From Streptomyces sp. NBC_01485 (GTDB taxonomy: Bacteria > Actinomycetota > Actinomycetes > Streptomycetales > Streptomycetaceae): a stretch of DNA of 64,000 nt. Below the pieces are notes generated by a model. It did not search any database. It saw only the letters and a list, made by a program, of their open reading frames with translations, and was not told the DNA's origin. A program made the position numbers and the translations under genes. This document shows positions 26,194-35,853 of the stretch, in pieces. Numbering within the stretch: position 1 is the first letter of the stretch; every line of letters starts with the position of its first letter. The stretch is taken from positions 124,001 to 188,000 of the forward strand of contig NZ_CP109435.1 in NCBI RefSeq assembly GCF_036227125.1. The letters run 5' to 3'.

Positions 26194-26895
26194 ATGTCAT
26201 CCACCACTACTACCCCGCCCCGAGTCATCGCGCGCTGGGCCGGGCCCGCCCTCATCGCCGCGGCTCTTGTCAGCCTGGTCACAGAAGCGATCGTCGCCAC
26301 CGCGTGGGACAGGCGTCCCTACAGCTACGTCGACGACTACGTGAACTTCCTCGGTAGCCCCTTCGTCGGCGAATTCCGCGGCTTCCTCATCTCCTCTCCC
26401 CTGTGGTGGCTGATGAGCATCGCCTGGATCGTCAGCGGAGCACTTGTCGCCGCCGCGAGCATCGCCTTCAGCCGCCGCCTCACCGGATGGAGACAACGGA
26501 CGATCGTCGGCCTCGGCACGGCGCAGGCGAGCGCCCTGATCCTGTTCGCCGTGTTCCCTCTCGGCCCGGCGCGCTTCGACGACGGGACCCTGCCGCTCTA
26601 CCTGCTCGGAGCGTTCCTCTCGATCATCGCCGGGAACGCCCTTGCCGTCGTCACCGGCCTGTCCCGCCGGCCCTTGGGCCTCCCTCGATGGCTCGCGACC
26701 GCCAGCATGACCACCGGCGCCATCGGGCTGCTCAACATCCCTCTCACCTACGGATGGGTACCCACCGGGCTCGCCGAACGCATCTCCCTCTACAGCTACC
26801 TCCTCTGGGCTCTGATCACCGGCTCCACGTTCCTCCGGTCCGCCACGGGCAAAGCTGACAATCAAGAGTCAACAGTCGCGAGCGACTGTTCATAA
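26194..26895 (+). CDS. DUF998-family integral membrane protein
   Basis: 233 aa with six predicted hydrophobic segments (about 13-33, 60-85, 100-120, 130-150, 165-185, 198-218), the layout of the DUF998 family. FAVFPLGPARFDDG matches the conserved FPxDP/G loop region. Biochemical role is unknown. The ATG at 26194 has only a distant AAGGGAG (about 13 nt). Likely repressed by the divergent TetR. Confidence 0.8.
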   Translation: MSSTTTTPPRVIARWAGPALIAAALVSLVTEAIVATAWDRRPYSYVDDYVNFLGSPFVGEFRGFLISSPLWWLMSIAWIVSGALVAAASIAFSRRLTGWRQRTIVGLGTAQASALILFAVFPLGPARFDDGTLPLYLLGAFLSIIAGNALAVVTGLSRRPLGLPRWLATASMTTGAIGLLNIPLTYGWVPTGLAERISLYSYLLWALITGSTFLRSATGKADNQESTVASDCS

Positions 26896-26969
26896 CGGCG
26901 CACTGAACACTGTTCGGTCACGGTGTGCGAACCGCCCCGGGTCGAATGAAGGCTCGATTCTCTGAGGGG

Positions 26970-27484
26970 ATTGAGTCATGGCCCCCCTACTACGCCCACA
27001 AACAGCGCCAGGCCCTGCCGTCGGCCCGCCACATCCGCGATACGGAACTGAAGATCCTGGTCAAGGAGGCATACGACGCCAACTACCGCGTCTACGACGC
27101 CAGAAAGGTCTGGCGCGAGCTGAACCGACAAGGCCACGCCGTGGCCCGCTGCACCATCGAACGCCTCATGCGAGAACTCGGCCTCACCGGCGCCGTGCGC
27201 GGCAACAGGGTCATCACCACCGTGGCGGACCCCTCCGCCGAGCGAGCCCCCGACCTCGTCGACCGCAAGTTCGTGGCCGACGCGCCGAACCGCACCTGGG
27301 TCGCGGACTTCACCCATGTCGCAGCCTGGGCCGGCACGTCTTCGCCGCCTTCGTCGTCGACACCTTCTCCCGCCGAATCGTCGGCTGGTCCGCCGCCACC
27401 ACCAAACACACCGAACTCGTGCTCGCCGCACTGGAGATGGGCCTGTGGCAACGCGACCGCACCGGCACCCCGCATGGCGCCCAA
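26970..27484 (+). pseudogene. IS3-family transposase (OrfB) remnant, frameshifted and truncated
   Basis: Begins with the OrfB pattern YYAHKQRQALPSARHIRD, RVYDARKVWRELNRQGHAVA and RCTIERLMRELGL, and reaches the first catalytic region (NRTWVADFTHV). At about 27335 a small deletion shifts the frame, and HVFAAFVVDTFSRRIVGWS continues in the next frame. Homology stops abruptly near GTPHG (about 27480), before the rest of the catalytic core. No terminal repeats were seen. Confidence 0.85.
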
Positions 27485-27699
27485 GGCGCTGATCCCGCCG
27501 CTGGCGCCTGTGGTCGGGTACCAGGCACCGAGGACCGCGGACGGACGGGCCGGAAACTCGTCTCCGGGACGCTACGGAGCACACGCGGATGCACAGCCGC
27601 CGCCCCCGGGCCCCGGGACGCGGTCAGCTTCACCGTGCCGTCGGTGACCCGGACCTTCACTCCCAGGGTGTCGGCGATCAACTGGGAGCCTTGTCGCCG

Positions 27700-27956
27700 A
27701 GCACGCCCACCCACCCAGCTCGCGAACCTGTATCCGCGACCACTGGAAGATCGAGACCCTGCACCGTGTCCGAGCCGTGACGTTCGCCGAGGACGCTTCC
27801 CCGCTGCGAACGGGCACCGCGCCCCGGGCCATGGCCACCTGGCGCGACCTCGCCATTGGCGCCCTCCGCCTGGCCGACAAGACGAACATCGCCTCCGCAC
27901 TGCGGCACAACGCCCGCGCCAGCAGCCGACCGCTCGCCCTCCTCGGACTCACATGA
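27700..27956 (+). pseudogene. ISAs1-family transposase C-terminal remnant
   Basis: In one frame to TGA 27954 it reads [20 protein letters not shown], then [19 protein letters not shown] and [16 protein letters not shown], the conserved C-terminus of ISAs1 transposases. The preceding PTQLANL lies in another frame, so a 2-nt indel has occurred. The join to the IS3 fragment (27485-27700) is unrecognised sequence. Confidence 0.8.
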
Positions 27957-28254
27957 TCACGAACCGGACATCACTACACTTCGCCGAGGCCCCCTCACGC
28001 AGGAGTCACTGGAGAGCCGGATGACCGGGAAACCGTCATGTCCGGTTCGGCGGGAGGCCGCGCGGAACAGGACCTGCCACGGCAGGCACCTCACCGCGCG
28101 GCCGACGCGACCGCCTGGCTGATTCGCTCGCGCCGGCCGGCCCGCGACTACGAGCGGCGCCCGGTCTCCAGCGAGGGGACGGTCATGTGGTTGTCCGTTC
28201 GCTCACATGGGCCGCATGGCGGCATCGTCCAGGCTGCAGCCGTCCGCCGGCTGT

Positions 28255-28962
28255 TCAGGGGCCGGCCGGCTTCAGGGACTGGATGGCGTTGTCGACTTCC
28301 AGGTCGATCAGCCGCTGTGCCTCGAGCGTGTGGTTGTCGAACACGCCGGTGAGTTCGAGGCTCACGATCCCGTGCACCCGCGTCCAGATCAGGATGGCGG
28401 CGCGGGCCACGCCCGGCGAGATGTCCGGCCGTTCCTGCGAGCGGGCCCAGAGCCGGAGCTGTCCGTCCAGGGTACGGTCGCCGCTGGTGCTGTCGGCCTG
28501 CGTGGTGCCCTGGACGGCCGTCAGCATGTCCATGAGCATCGCCATCGCCTGATCGAGCGGAGTCTGCGTGGTGACCTCGCTGGGCAGGTCGCCGGCCCGT
28601 TCGCCGAACAGCATGCCGTAGCGCCGCCGGTACCGCAGCGCCCAGTCGCGGTACGCGGTGACCACCAGCCGCATCCGGGTGCGCGGCGCCCTCCTGCCGC
28701 CCTCCACGGCCTGGCTCATCGCCGCCGCGAGCTGCTGGTAGGACAGGGTCACCAGGTGCGCCACGAGCGCGTCCCGCGACGGGAAGTAGCGGTAGACCGC
28801 CGGCGCGGACATCGCCATGCTCCGGGCCAGCGCCGCGACCGACAACGCCTGCACGCCGTCCGCGTCGATGATCGCGAACGACGTGTCCTCGATCTCCTGA
28901 AGCGTCTGGGCCCGTAGCCGCTCACGCCTGCTCACCGTCCGCGTTTCATTTGTCACCGTCAC
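28255..28962 (-). CDS. TetR-family regulator (WHG-type C-terminus), copy A
   Basis: 235 aa. HTH at residues about 20-66 (DTSFAIIDADGVQALSVAAL and SMAMSAPAVYRYFPSRDALV); the C-terminal domain contains ILIWTRVHGIVSLELTG, the W-x(2-3)-HG signature. A 15-bp element (29004-29018) upstream is shared with the promoter of the paralogue at 29711-30412, suggesting a common operator. No divergent partner gene remains; the adjacent 750 bp are empty, so it may regulate only itself or distant genes. A decayed copy of this C-terminal region lies at 35854-36068. Confidence 0.9.
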   Translation of the reverse strand: MTVTNETRTVSRRERLRAQTLQEIEDTSFAIIDADGVQALSVAALARSMAMSAPAVYRYFPSRDALVAHLVTLSYQQLAAAMSQAVEGGRRAPRTRMRLVVTAYRDWALRYRRRYGMLFGERAGDLPSEVTTQTPLDQAMAMLMDMLTAVQGTTQADSTSGDRTLDGQLRLWARSQERPDISPGVARAAILIWTRVHGIVSLELTGVFDNHTLEAQRLIDLEVDNAIQSLKPAGP

Positions 28963-29710
28963 ATTGTAACGGACCGTGCAAATACTGGCGGGTCCAACAG
29001 CATGCTACGAGCAGTAACGCGCAACCCCGGGAGTCACGCCGTGCTGCCGGGCCGGCGGCAGGTGTCCGGCATCGCCTCGATCGCGGTGCCGTAGGGCAGC
29101 CCGGGGCCGAACCCGGTGGCGGCGAAGTGCCGGCCCGGCTCAAACACCCGCCTCTGCGGAGCGACGCTGCCCATCGGTCAGAACAGCACCCCTCGGGTCT
29201 ACTGTTCATCGCCCGCCCGCAGGACGAGGCAGTTGGCGAACCCGGAGAGGCACTGACCGATCGCCCCGTTGTTGGACGCTGGACATGACAGTCAGTCCCG
29301 GCACTTGCTCAACGAAGGTCACCTCCGGACGGGCCACGTTCTCGGTACAGACGGCGCACACTCAAGTCGATCTGAACCGAGCCTGCCTCCCCGGCGCAGC
29401 ATCGACGAGATACCGCACATAGCGGCTGTGCACCCACTCGCTCAGCGTGCCGCCCCCCTGTACACCCCGCCGGAGCCCGGGAGCGCGTCCGGGCCCGAAC
29501 CGCGACGACCGGACCGGAAACATCGACCGGGACCATGAGCACGTCCGCCAACTTCGGTAATAACATGGCCAGTTCAAGCGAACTCAGCCGGAGACTGCGG
29601 CGCGGCGGGCCACCGCCTTGGCCATCGCCGCCTTGGCCACCGCCACCTTGGTCTCGAAGCCGACCTCATCGCCGATGTCGGCCCGGCGGCACCTTTCGCG
29701 GGCGTGGGCA
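28963..29710. other. Gene-poor stretch between two TetR genes
   Basis: About 750 bp. It contains the operator-like element at 29004-29018 and, on the minus strand near 29050-29140, a short protein-like frame (HFAATGFGPGLPYGTAIEAM) that could be a gene relic. Nothing else can be supported. Confidence 0.5.
29004..29018. promoter_or_regulatory. Shared TetR operator candidate, copy 1
   Basis: GCTACGAGCAGTAAC, 42-56 bp upstream of TetR copy A. It matches 13 of 15 bases of GTTACGAGCATTAAC at 30466-30480. Confidence 0.5.
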
Positions 29711-30412
29711 TCAGGATTGGGTGCCATTCGGGTGGTGCAGGCTGTTCAGCATGGTCTCGATCTCGGCCTGGTAGAGCAGGGTGGGGTCGACGCCGGTGGC
29801 TGTCAGGTGTCCGCCCAGTTCGAGGCTGACCAGGCCGTGCAGCCGGCTCCACCAGACCAGTCCGAAGTGCCGTACCGCGGCGGGCGGGGCGTGGTGTTGT
29901 CCGTTGCCGTTCCAGTCCCGGATCTGGTTTTCCAGTGCGGGCGGGACCGGCAGGTGGGGCGGCTCGCCGGCTCCGGCTATGACGCTCAGCAGTACGTTCA
30001 TGCTCCGCCGCGCGGCCGGCACGATGCGGTCCGTGGCGTGTTCGAGGCCGGAGCCGTGGGTGGACTGGTAGGCCAGGTGGTATGCGCCTGGCTGGGCCAG
30101 TGCCCAGTCCCGGTAGGCGCCGGCGACCGCCCGGACCCGTGACGCGGGGGAGGCGTCCCGCGTGGCGGCGGCTTCGAGAACCCCGGCCAGTGCGAGGTGG
30201 GCGTCGACGGCCAGCTCGGCGAGCAGCTGGTCACGGCTGCCGAAGTAGCGGTACAGCGCCGGGCCCGACATCGCCATGCTCCGCGCGACCGCGTTGAGCG
30301 ACACCGCCTCCGTGCCGCCCTCGTGCACCTGGGACATGGCCTCGGCCTTGATCTGCGCCACGGTCTCGCGCCGGTACCGCTCGCGCCGGGTCAGCCTCTG
30401 CTCGGCCGTCAT
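29711..30412 (-). CDS. TetR-family regulator (WHG-type C-terminus), copy B
   Basis: 233 aa. HTH at about 18-63 (SLNAVARSMAMSGPALYRYF), C-terminal domain with VWWSRLHGLVSLELGGHL. It is a paralogue of the gene at 28255-28962: SMAMS-P-YRYF and HG-VSLEL are shared. Divergent from an MDR oxidoreductase gene (106 bp gap), which it probably represses from an operator overlapping that gene's -10 box. GAGGTGACCC before the ATG supports the start. Confidence 0.9.
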   Translation of the reverse strand: MTAEQRLTRRERYRRETVAQIKAEAMSQVHEGGTEAVSLNAVARSMAMSGPALYRYFGSRDQLLAELAVDAHLALAGVLEAAATRDASPASRVRAVAGAYRDWALAQPGAYHLAYQSTHGSGLEHATDRIVPAARRSMNVLLSVIAGAGEPPHLPVPPALENQIRDWNGNGQHHAPPAAVRHFGLVWWSRLHGLVSLELGGHLTATGVDPTLLYQAEIETMLNSLHHPNGTQS

Positions 30413-30437
30413 GGGTCACCTCGCTTCGAGTTATCGG

Positions 30438-30480
30438 TTGACTCAGTATGACAGGTAGGTGCATAGTTACGAGCATTAAC
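30438..30480 (+). promoter_or_regulatory. Promoter with overlapping TetR operator (copy 2)
   Basis: TTGACT (30438-30443) and CATAGT (30462-30467) with an 18-bp spacer form a sigma-70-type promoter for the oxidoreductase gene. The dyad GTTA-CGAGCAT-TAAC (30466-30480) overlaps the -10 end and start site, an ideal repressor position. Confidence 0.5.
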
Positions 30481-30518
30481 AGAGCGACGGATAGTCGCCA
30501 GATTCTGGAGAGTCGACC

Positions 30519-31586
30519 ATGCCCGAGACCAACCCTGCCGCCACCGTGACCGCCACCGAAGTGGTACTCCCGGGCAAGGTCGCACCCTCCGGCCTGCGCC
30601 TGACCCGGCGCGAGCTGCCGGCGCCCGCCGCCGGCCAGGCCCTGGTGCGCGTCGAGTCGACCGCCGTGTCCTTCGCCGAGGGCGCGATGCGCCGGGGCCG
30701 CTACTACGGCCAGCCCGCCTTCCCGTTCGTCCCCGGCTACGACCTCGTCGGCGTCGTCCAGGCCGTCGGCCCCGGCGTGGACCACGCACTGATCGGCCGG
30801 CGGGTCGCCGCACTGACCAAGACCGGCGGCTGGGCCACGGCCGCCCTGCTGACCGCCGCCGATCTGGTGGAGGTGCCCGACGGGATCGGCGCCGACGACG
30901 CGGAGACACTGATCGTCAACGGACTGACCGCCTACCAGATGCTGCACCGCAAGGCGAAGGTGCGGGCCGGGCAGACCGTCCTCGTCACCGGCGCCGCCGG
31001 TGGCGTGGGCTCGGTCCTGGTCCAGCTCGCCCGCCACACCGGCGCCCACGTCATCGGCACCGCCAGCCCCCGCCACCACGAAGCACTGCGCGCCCTGGGC
31101 GTACAGCCGGTCGACTACCGCGACCCCGACCTCGCCGCCCGCGTCCGGGAACTCGCCCCCGACGGCGTGGACGCCGTGTTCGACCACCTCGGCGGCGCCA
31201 GCGTCAGCCTCTCCTACCGCCTGCTCAACCGCACCGGCACCCTGGTCTCCTACAGCATCGCCGCCGCGCTCGACGACACCCGCCCCGTACTGCTCGACTT
31301 CCTGCCGCTGCTGGCCAAGCTTGCCTACTGGAACTACCTGCCCACGGGCAAGCACGCGAGCTTCTACGACATCTGGGCCGGCGCCGGCAAACCCGACTCG
31401 GCCAAGCGCGAGGCGTTCCGCGCCCAACTGCGCACCGACCTCACCCACATCTTCGGCCTGCTGCGCGACGGCGTGCTCACCGCGAAGATCGCCGCCCGCT
31501 TCCCGCTGAACGAGGCGGCCGCGGCCATGGAACTGGCAGAGTCCTCCACCCGCACCAACCTCGGCAAAATCATCCTCGCGCCCTGA
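30519..31586 (+). CDS. Zinc-free MDR-family NAD(P)H:quinone-type oxidoreductase
   Basis: 355 aa. GGAGAG lies 6 nt before the ATG. An N-terminal GroES-like domain (about 12-140) lacks the Zn-binding Cys/His set of alcohol dehydrogenases; the Rossmann segment LVTGAAGGVGSVLVQLAR (about 158-175) binds NAD(P)H. The family includes quinone oxidoreductases and enoyl reductases; the substrate is unknown. It is controlled, by inference, by the divergent TetR copy B. A short ACCGCC/GGCGGT hairpin overlaps the stop codon. Confidence 0.9.
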   Translation: MPETNPAATVTATEVVLPGKVAPSGLRLTRRELPAPAAGQALVRVESTAVSFAEGAMRRGRYYGQPAFPFVPGYDLVGVVQAVGPGVDHALIGRRVAALTKTGGWATAALLTAADLVEVPDGIGADDAETLIVNGLTAYQMLHRKAKVRAGQTVLVTGAAGGVGSVLVQLARHTGAHVIGTASPRHHEALRALGVQPVDYRDPDLAARVRELAPDGVDAVFDHLGGASVSLSYRLLNRTGTLVSYSIAAALDDTRPVLLDFLPLLAKLAYWNYLPTGKHASFYDIWAGAGKPDSAKREAFRAQLRTDLTHIFGLLRDGVLTAKIAARFPLNEAAAAMELAESSTRTNLGKIILAP

Positions 31587-31857
31587 CCGCCAACGGCGGT
31601 GCAGTCCCAGCCTGTCCTGCGGGTCACCAGGCCGAGTTGCCGGCGGCGAATTGCGAGCGGGACACAAGCTGTGTTCGCGCATTCGGACCGCCCAGACCCA
31701 CCGCTCGCGGGGGCAGAGGCGCAGGCCCGCGTTCAGCGATGTGACGCCCGTAGCCGGCGCAGCCCATCCCTGACGAGTCGTTTCTCATGGGGCGAGCCCC
31801 CTTTCATTCGGCTGTTTCACGCGACTTTCCCTGTAAGAGAGCGTAAGGAGAACGCAC

Positions 31858-34089
31858 GTGTTTGAACGTTTGGCTGAACTGGCGATTCGCCGGTCCCGAC
31901 TGGTCCTTGTTATCGCCGTCGTGGCCGTGGCTCTCATGGGTGTGGTGGGAGTCGGTGCGTTCGACAAGTTGCTCGGGGGCGGCTTCGACGACCCCGCCTC
32001 CCAGTCCAGCCGGGCCGCGAAGGTCATCGAGGAGGAGTTCGGTGGAGAGACGAACCTGGTCCTGCTGGTCCGTTCCCCCGACGGCCGCGTCGACACCCCC
32101 GCCGCCACGCGCAGCGGCCAGAGCCTGGTGGCAGACCTGAGAAAGGAGAAGGAGCTCACCAACGTCATCTCGTACTGGGAGACGGACAGCCCCGGCCTCC
32201 GCTCCCGGGACGGCCGCGAGGCCATGGTGCTCGCCCATGTGAGAGGCGACCAGACACAGCAGCGGGAGAACGCCAAGAAGATCCTCGGCGTCTACACCGG
32301 TACCTACAAGGGCACGCTCACGGTCCGGGCCGGAGGCGGCGCCGGTGTGGGCAACGACCTGGCGACACAGGTCGTCGACGACCTGGTCCTGGCCGAGTCC
32401 ATCGCCCTGCCGCTCACCCTCGTGCTGCTCCTGTTCGTCTTCGGCAGCGTGGTCGCGGCCCTGCTGCCGCTGGCCATCGCCCTCATCGCCATCATCGGCT
32501 CCTTCGCACAGCTCTCCCTTCTCGGCAGCATCACCGACGTCGCCGACACCGCGACCAACCTCACCACCGCCCTGGGCCTCGGACTGGGCATCGACTACGC
32601 CCTGCTGATGACCAGCCGCTTCCGGGAGCAGCTCGCGGCGGGAGCGAGCGTGGACGACGCCGTCCGGCGCACGGTGAGCACCGCGGGCCGCACCGTCGCG
32701 TTCTCCGCCGCGACCGTGGCCGCCGCGCTCGCGGCACTCCTGGTGTTCCCGCAGTACTTCCTGCGCTCGTTCGGCTTCGCCGGGGTCGGCGTCGTCGCCA
32801 TCGCCGCCCTCGCCACCCTGTTCGTGATGCCGGCCCTGCTGAAGGTTCTGGGCCACCGGGTCAACAGCGGGCGGCTGCCGTGGGCGAAGCCGGGGCGCTC
32901 CGGCGCCCGGGCGCCGATGTGGGGACGGCTGGCCCGCACCGTCATGCGGCGGCCCGTGCTCACCGCGCTTCCCGCGCTCGCCGTGCTGCTGGCGGCGGCG
33001 AGCCCGCTGCTGGGCATCACCTTCGGCACCCCGGACGAACGCGTCCTGCCCAAGGACGCCGCCAGCCGCCAGGTCGCCGCGGCACTGCGGGAGAACTTCG
33101 GCGGCAGCGAGGACGCGGCCCTCCACATCGTCATCGACCAGCCCGTGAGCAAGGCCCCGCTGGAGTCGTACGCGGTCGAACTGTCCGCGCTCGAGGGCGT
33201 CGTACGCGTCGAGACCAGCACGGGCACCTACGTCGAGGGACAGTCCACGGCGGCCGGCCCCGGCAGCACCGCCCTCGGCCGCCCCGACGCGCAGCGCCTC
33301 AGTGTGGTGAGCTCCCTGGCACCGAAGTCGGACGCGGCCCAGAACCTGGTCGAGAAGGTGCGGGCACTCACCCCGCCCGCCGGGTCACACCCCCTGGTGG
33401 GCGGAAACGACGCGGTGCTGGTCGACGCCAAGGACTCCATCGGCAGCCGGGTCCCGATCGCCGTGGCCCTGATCGCCCTCACCACCTTCGTCCTGCTCTT
33501 CCTGTTCACCGGCAGCGTCGTGCAGCCGCTGCGCGCACTGGCCCTCAACATGATCAGCCTCGCGGCGACCCTCGGCGTCATGACCTGGATCTTCCAGGAC
33601 GGCAACCTCTCCTCCCTGCTGGGCTTCACGGCGCAGCCGATGGAGATGTCGATGACCGTGCTGATGTTCTGCATAGCCTTCGGCCTCTCGATGGACTACG
33701 AGGTGTTCGTCACCAGCCGGATCAAGGAACTCCACGATCTGGGCGAGGACAACGAGACCGCCGTGGCCGACGGCCTGGGCCACACCGGACGCATCGTCAG
33801 CGCGGCAGCCTTCCTCCTCGCGGTGAGCTTCTTCGCCTTCGGCACCGCCAAGATCAGCTTCATGCAGATGTTCGGCCTGGGCAGCGGACTGGCCGTCCTC
33901 ATCGACGCCATCGCCGTACGCGGCGTACTCGTCCCCGCCGCGATGCGCCTGCTCGGCCGCTCGGCATGGTACGCGCCTGCCTTCCTGCGCAAGCTCCACG
34001 ACCGGTTCGGCCTCAGCGAGGGCGGCCCCGAACCGACGACCACGACCGCTCCGCAACCCGCGACAGCGACACCGCCGTACGCGAAGTAG
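31858..34089 (+). CDS. MMPL-family RND transporter
   Basis: 743 aa from GTG, with AAGGAG 8-9 nt upstream. Typical duplicated layout: one N-terminal helix, an extracytoplasmic domain (about 40-165), five helices, a second helix and extracytoplasmic domain (about 355-515) and five more helices, with LGLGIDYALLMTSRFREQ and FGLSMDYEVFVTSRIKEL as the paired proton-relay segments. Actinobacterial MMPL proteins export lipids, siderophores or secondary metabolites; the substrate here is unknown. It is followed by a terminator-like hairpin and has no obvious regulatory partner adjacent. Confidence 0.93.
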   Translation: MFERLAELAIRRSRLVLVIAVVAVALMGVVGVGAFDKLLGGGFDDPASQSSRAAKVIEEEFGGETNLVLLVRSPDGRVDTPAATRSGQSLVADLRKEKELTNVISYWETDSPGLRSRDGREAMVLAHVRGDQTQQRENAKKILGVYTGTYKGTLTVRAGGGAGVGNDLATQVVDDLVLAESIALPLTLVLLLFVFGSVVAALLPLAIALIAIIGSFAQLSLLGSITDVADTATNLTTALGLGLGIDYALLMTSRFREQLAAGASVDDAVRRTVSTAGRTVAFSAATVAAALAALLVFPQYFLRSFGFAGVGVVAIAALATLFVMPALLKVLGHRVNSGRLPWAKPGRSGARAPMWGRLARTVMRRPVLTALPALAVLLAAASPLLGITFGTPDERVLPKDAASRQVAAALRENFGGSEDAALHIVIDQPVSKAPLESYAVELSALEGVVRVETSTGTYVEGQSTAAGPGSTALGRPDAQRLSVVSSLAPKSDAAQNLVEKVRALTPPAGSHPLVGGNDAVLVDAKDSIGSRVPIAVALIALTTFVLLFLFTGSVVQPLRALALNMISLAATLGVMTWIFQDGNLSSLLGFTAQPMEMSMTVLMFCIAFGLSMDYEVFVTSRIKELHDLGEDNETAVADGLGHTGRIVSAAAFLLAVSFFAFGTAKISFMQMFGLGSGLAVLIDAIAVRGVLVPAAMRLLGRSAWYAPAFLRKLHDRFGLSEGGPEPTTTTAPQPATATPPYAK

Positions 34090-34130
34090 CCGGCAGAACT
34101 CCGACCACGCAAGGCCCACCCCACCACGTA

Positions 34131-34156
34131 CCCGCCTCCACCACACCGGAGGCGGG
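34131..34156 (+). terminator. Hairpin terminator after the MMPL gene
   Basis: Perfect 9-bp stem CCCGCCTCC/GGAGGCGGG with an 8-nt loop, 41 nt after the stop codon, no U tract, as usual for actinomycetes. Confidence 0.6.
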
Positions 34157-34442
34157 CACAGTCCCGCATCGGCGCGCAACCGCCGCAAAGCAGCCTGCCT
34201 GCGGCGGAGCCCCCGCTCCACCCTGACCACGAACGGCGCCCACCGGCCGTCCGGCAGCGGCCCCGAATCCGGTCCGAAGCCGAAACAGGCAGCTCTCCCT
34301 GCTGCCGACCACGAGCCTGAACGGACGGGAACTCCCCCGCGAAGCGTGTGAGTTGTGCGGTGAACCGGGCACAGCTCGCGGGCGTACACGCCGGAGAGGG
34401 CCCGGAATTCGACCCTCTCCATGAGAGGCAAAAGGAGCTTCT

Positions 34443-35693
34443 GTGAATCCACTACAAGCCCGCGCAGCCCTGGTGGCCGTTGGGGCCACGGCGCTGCTGG
34501 CCACCTCGGGTATGGCCCCCATCGCCACGGCGACCCCGGAGCACGAGCGCCCGTCGACGGTGCTCGACTGGTACGACACCACAGCGGAGACGATCGCGAC
34601 GGGAGGGTCATCGGCCCAGGTCACCAACAGCCGTACCTGGGCGATCAGTTGGATCGCTGCCGCCAGAGCCGTGCAGGAAGTGCCGCGCGGTGTCGACCGC
34701 AGCGACTATCAGGACGCGGCGCTGGCTTCTGCCATGCATCGTTCCCTGGCAGTTCTGGCTCCCACGCGTGCCGCGGAGCTGGACACAGCCCTTCAGCGGA
34801 CCCTTGACGGTGTCCGCGACGGTCGAGCCGAGGAACTCGGTAAGGCGGCAGGTGAGCGTCAGGCGTTACAGGTCCTCACGTCACGGGAGGGCGACGGTCT
34901 CGACGCGGCCTCGGTGAACGCCGCTTTCCCCGTGCCGCCCGCCGCCCCCGGTGTCTGGCAGCCGACTGCGCCTGCTTTCGGCCCGGCCATCCAGTTCGGC
35001 AGTCGCGTCGCCCGCCCCTTCTTGCTGAAGGAGGCCGACCAGTTCCGTCTCCCCCCGCCCCCCGCGCTGGATTCCAAGCGGTACCAAAAGGATCTGAAGG
35101 AGGTGCGTGCGTACGGCGAGCTGAACAGCACCGTACGCACCCAGGATCAGACGGATGTCGCCAACTTCTGGTACGACTCCTCGCTCAATCTGCTCACCAA
35201 GCCGATCCGGATCGCACTCGTCGCTTCGTCGTCGAAGTCGGTGACGGACCAGGCAGAGCTCGTGGCGACCGTCAACGCCGCGCTGGTGGACACGCAGATC
35301 GCCACATCCGACAGCAAGTACGCCTACCAGTTGTGGCGTCCTGTCACCGCGATCCGCACCGGCGACAGTCCTGACCCGTCCTGGACGCCGCTGCGCAACA
35401 CCCCGGCGCACCCGGACTATCCGAGCGGTCACAACTCCTACGCGGGGGCGGCGGAGAGGCTGCTCACGGCCTTCGTCGGGCCGCGGACCGTGCCCTTCAC
35501 GCTGACGAGTTCCACGGCGCCCGGCATCACCCGTACATACACCAAGTGGCACCAGATCACGGCGGACAACACAGAGGCCCGGGTCCTTCAGGGCATCCAC
35601 ACTCGCTTCGCGGACGAGGCGGGCGTCAAGCTGGGCACGGCAGTGGCCGCGTATGCGCTGAGCAAGTCCGAGCGGCTCTTCCACTCACACTGA
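34443..35693 (+). CDS. Secreted vanadium-haloperoxidase / PAP2-superfamily protein
   Basis: 416 aa from GTG, AAGGAG 6 nt upstream, signal peptide about 1-30. The vanadate/phosphate-binding motifs lie near the C-terminus: KYAYQLWRPVTAIR (Lys and Arg), HPDYPSGHNSYAGAA (SGH) and VLQGIHTRFADEAG, where the His-x2-x-Arg order follows the bacterial secreted haloperoxidase group rather than a canonical RxxxxxH. The active form could be a vanadate halide-oxidising enzyme or an acid phosphatase; sequence alone does not decide. It stands alone between the MMPL gene and a sigma factor. Confidence 0.82.
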   Translation: MNPLQARAALVAVGATALLATSGMAPIATATPEHERPSTVLDWYDTTAETIATGGSSAQVTNSRTWAISWIAAARAVQEVPRGVDRSDYQDAALASAMHRSLAVLAPTRAAELDTALQRTLDGVRDGRAEELGKAAGERQALQVLTSREGDGLDAASVNAAFPVPPAAPGVWQPTAPAFGPAIQFGSRVARPFLLKEADQFRLPPPPALDSKRYQKDLKEVRAYGELNSTVRTQDQTDVANFWYDSSLNLLTKPIRIALVASSSKSVTDQAELVATVNAALVDTQIATSDSKYAYQLWRPVTAIRTGDSPDPSWTPLRNTPAHPDYPSGHNSYAGAAERLLTAFVGPRTVPFTLTSSTAPGITRTYTKWHQITADNTEARVLQGIHTRFADEAGVKLGTAVAAYALSKSERLFHSH

Positions 35694-35853
35694 ACAGCGG
35701 CCGTGAGGTCGTGTCGGGGGCCGGGCACCGCCGTTCCCCGCCATGGCGCATTGAGCGACCCTGTCGGGGAGCTTGAGAATCCCAGGCACGACGGCCCGAC
35801 CATCGTGGATGCTCGGGCCGGTTCGAAGGCCGGCGGCTGTACGCGAGGCCCCG
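35694..35853. other. Short intergenic stretch
   Basis: No gene seen; it may include the decayed N-terminal part of the TetR relic that follows, but nothing is recognisable. Confidence 0.4.
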
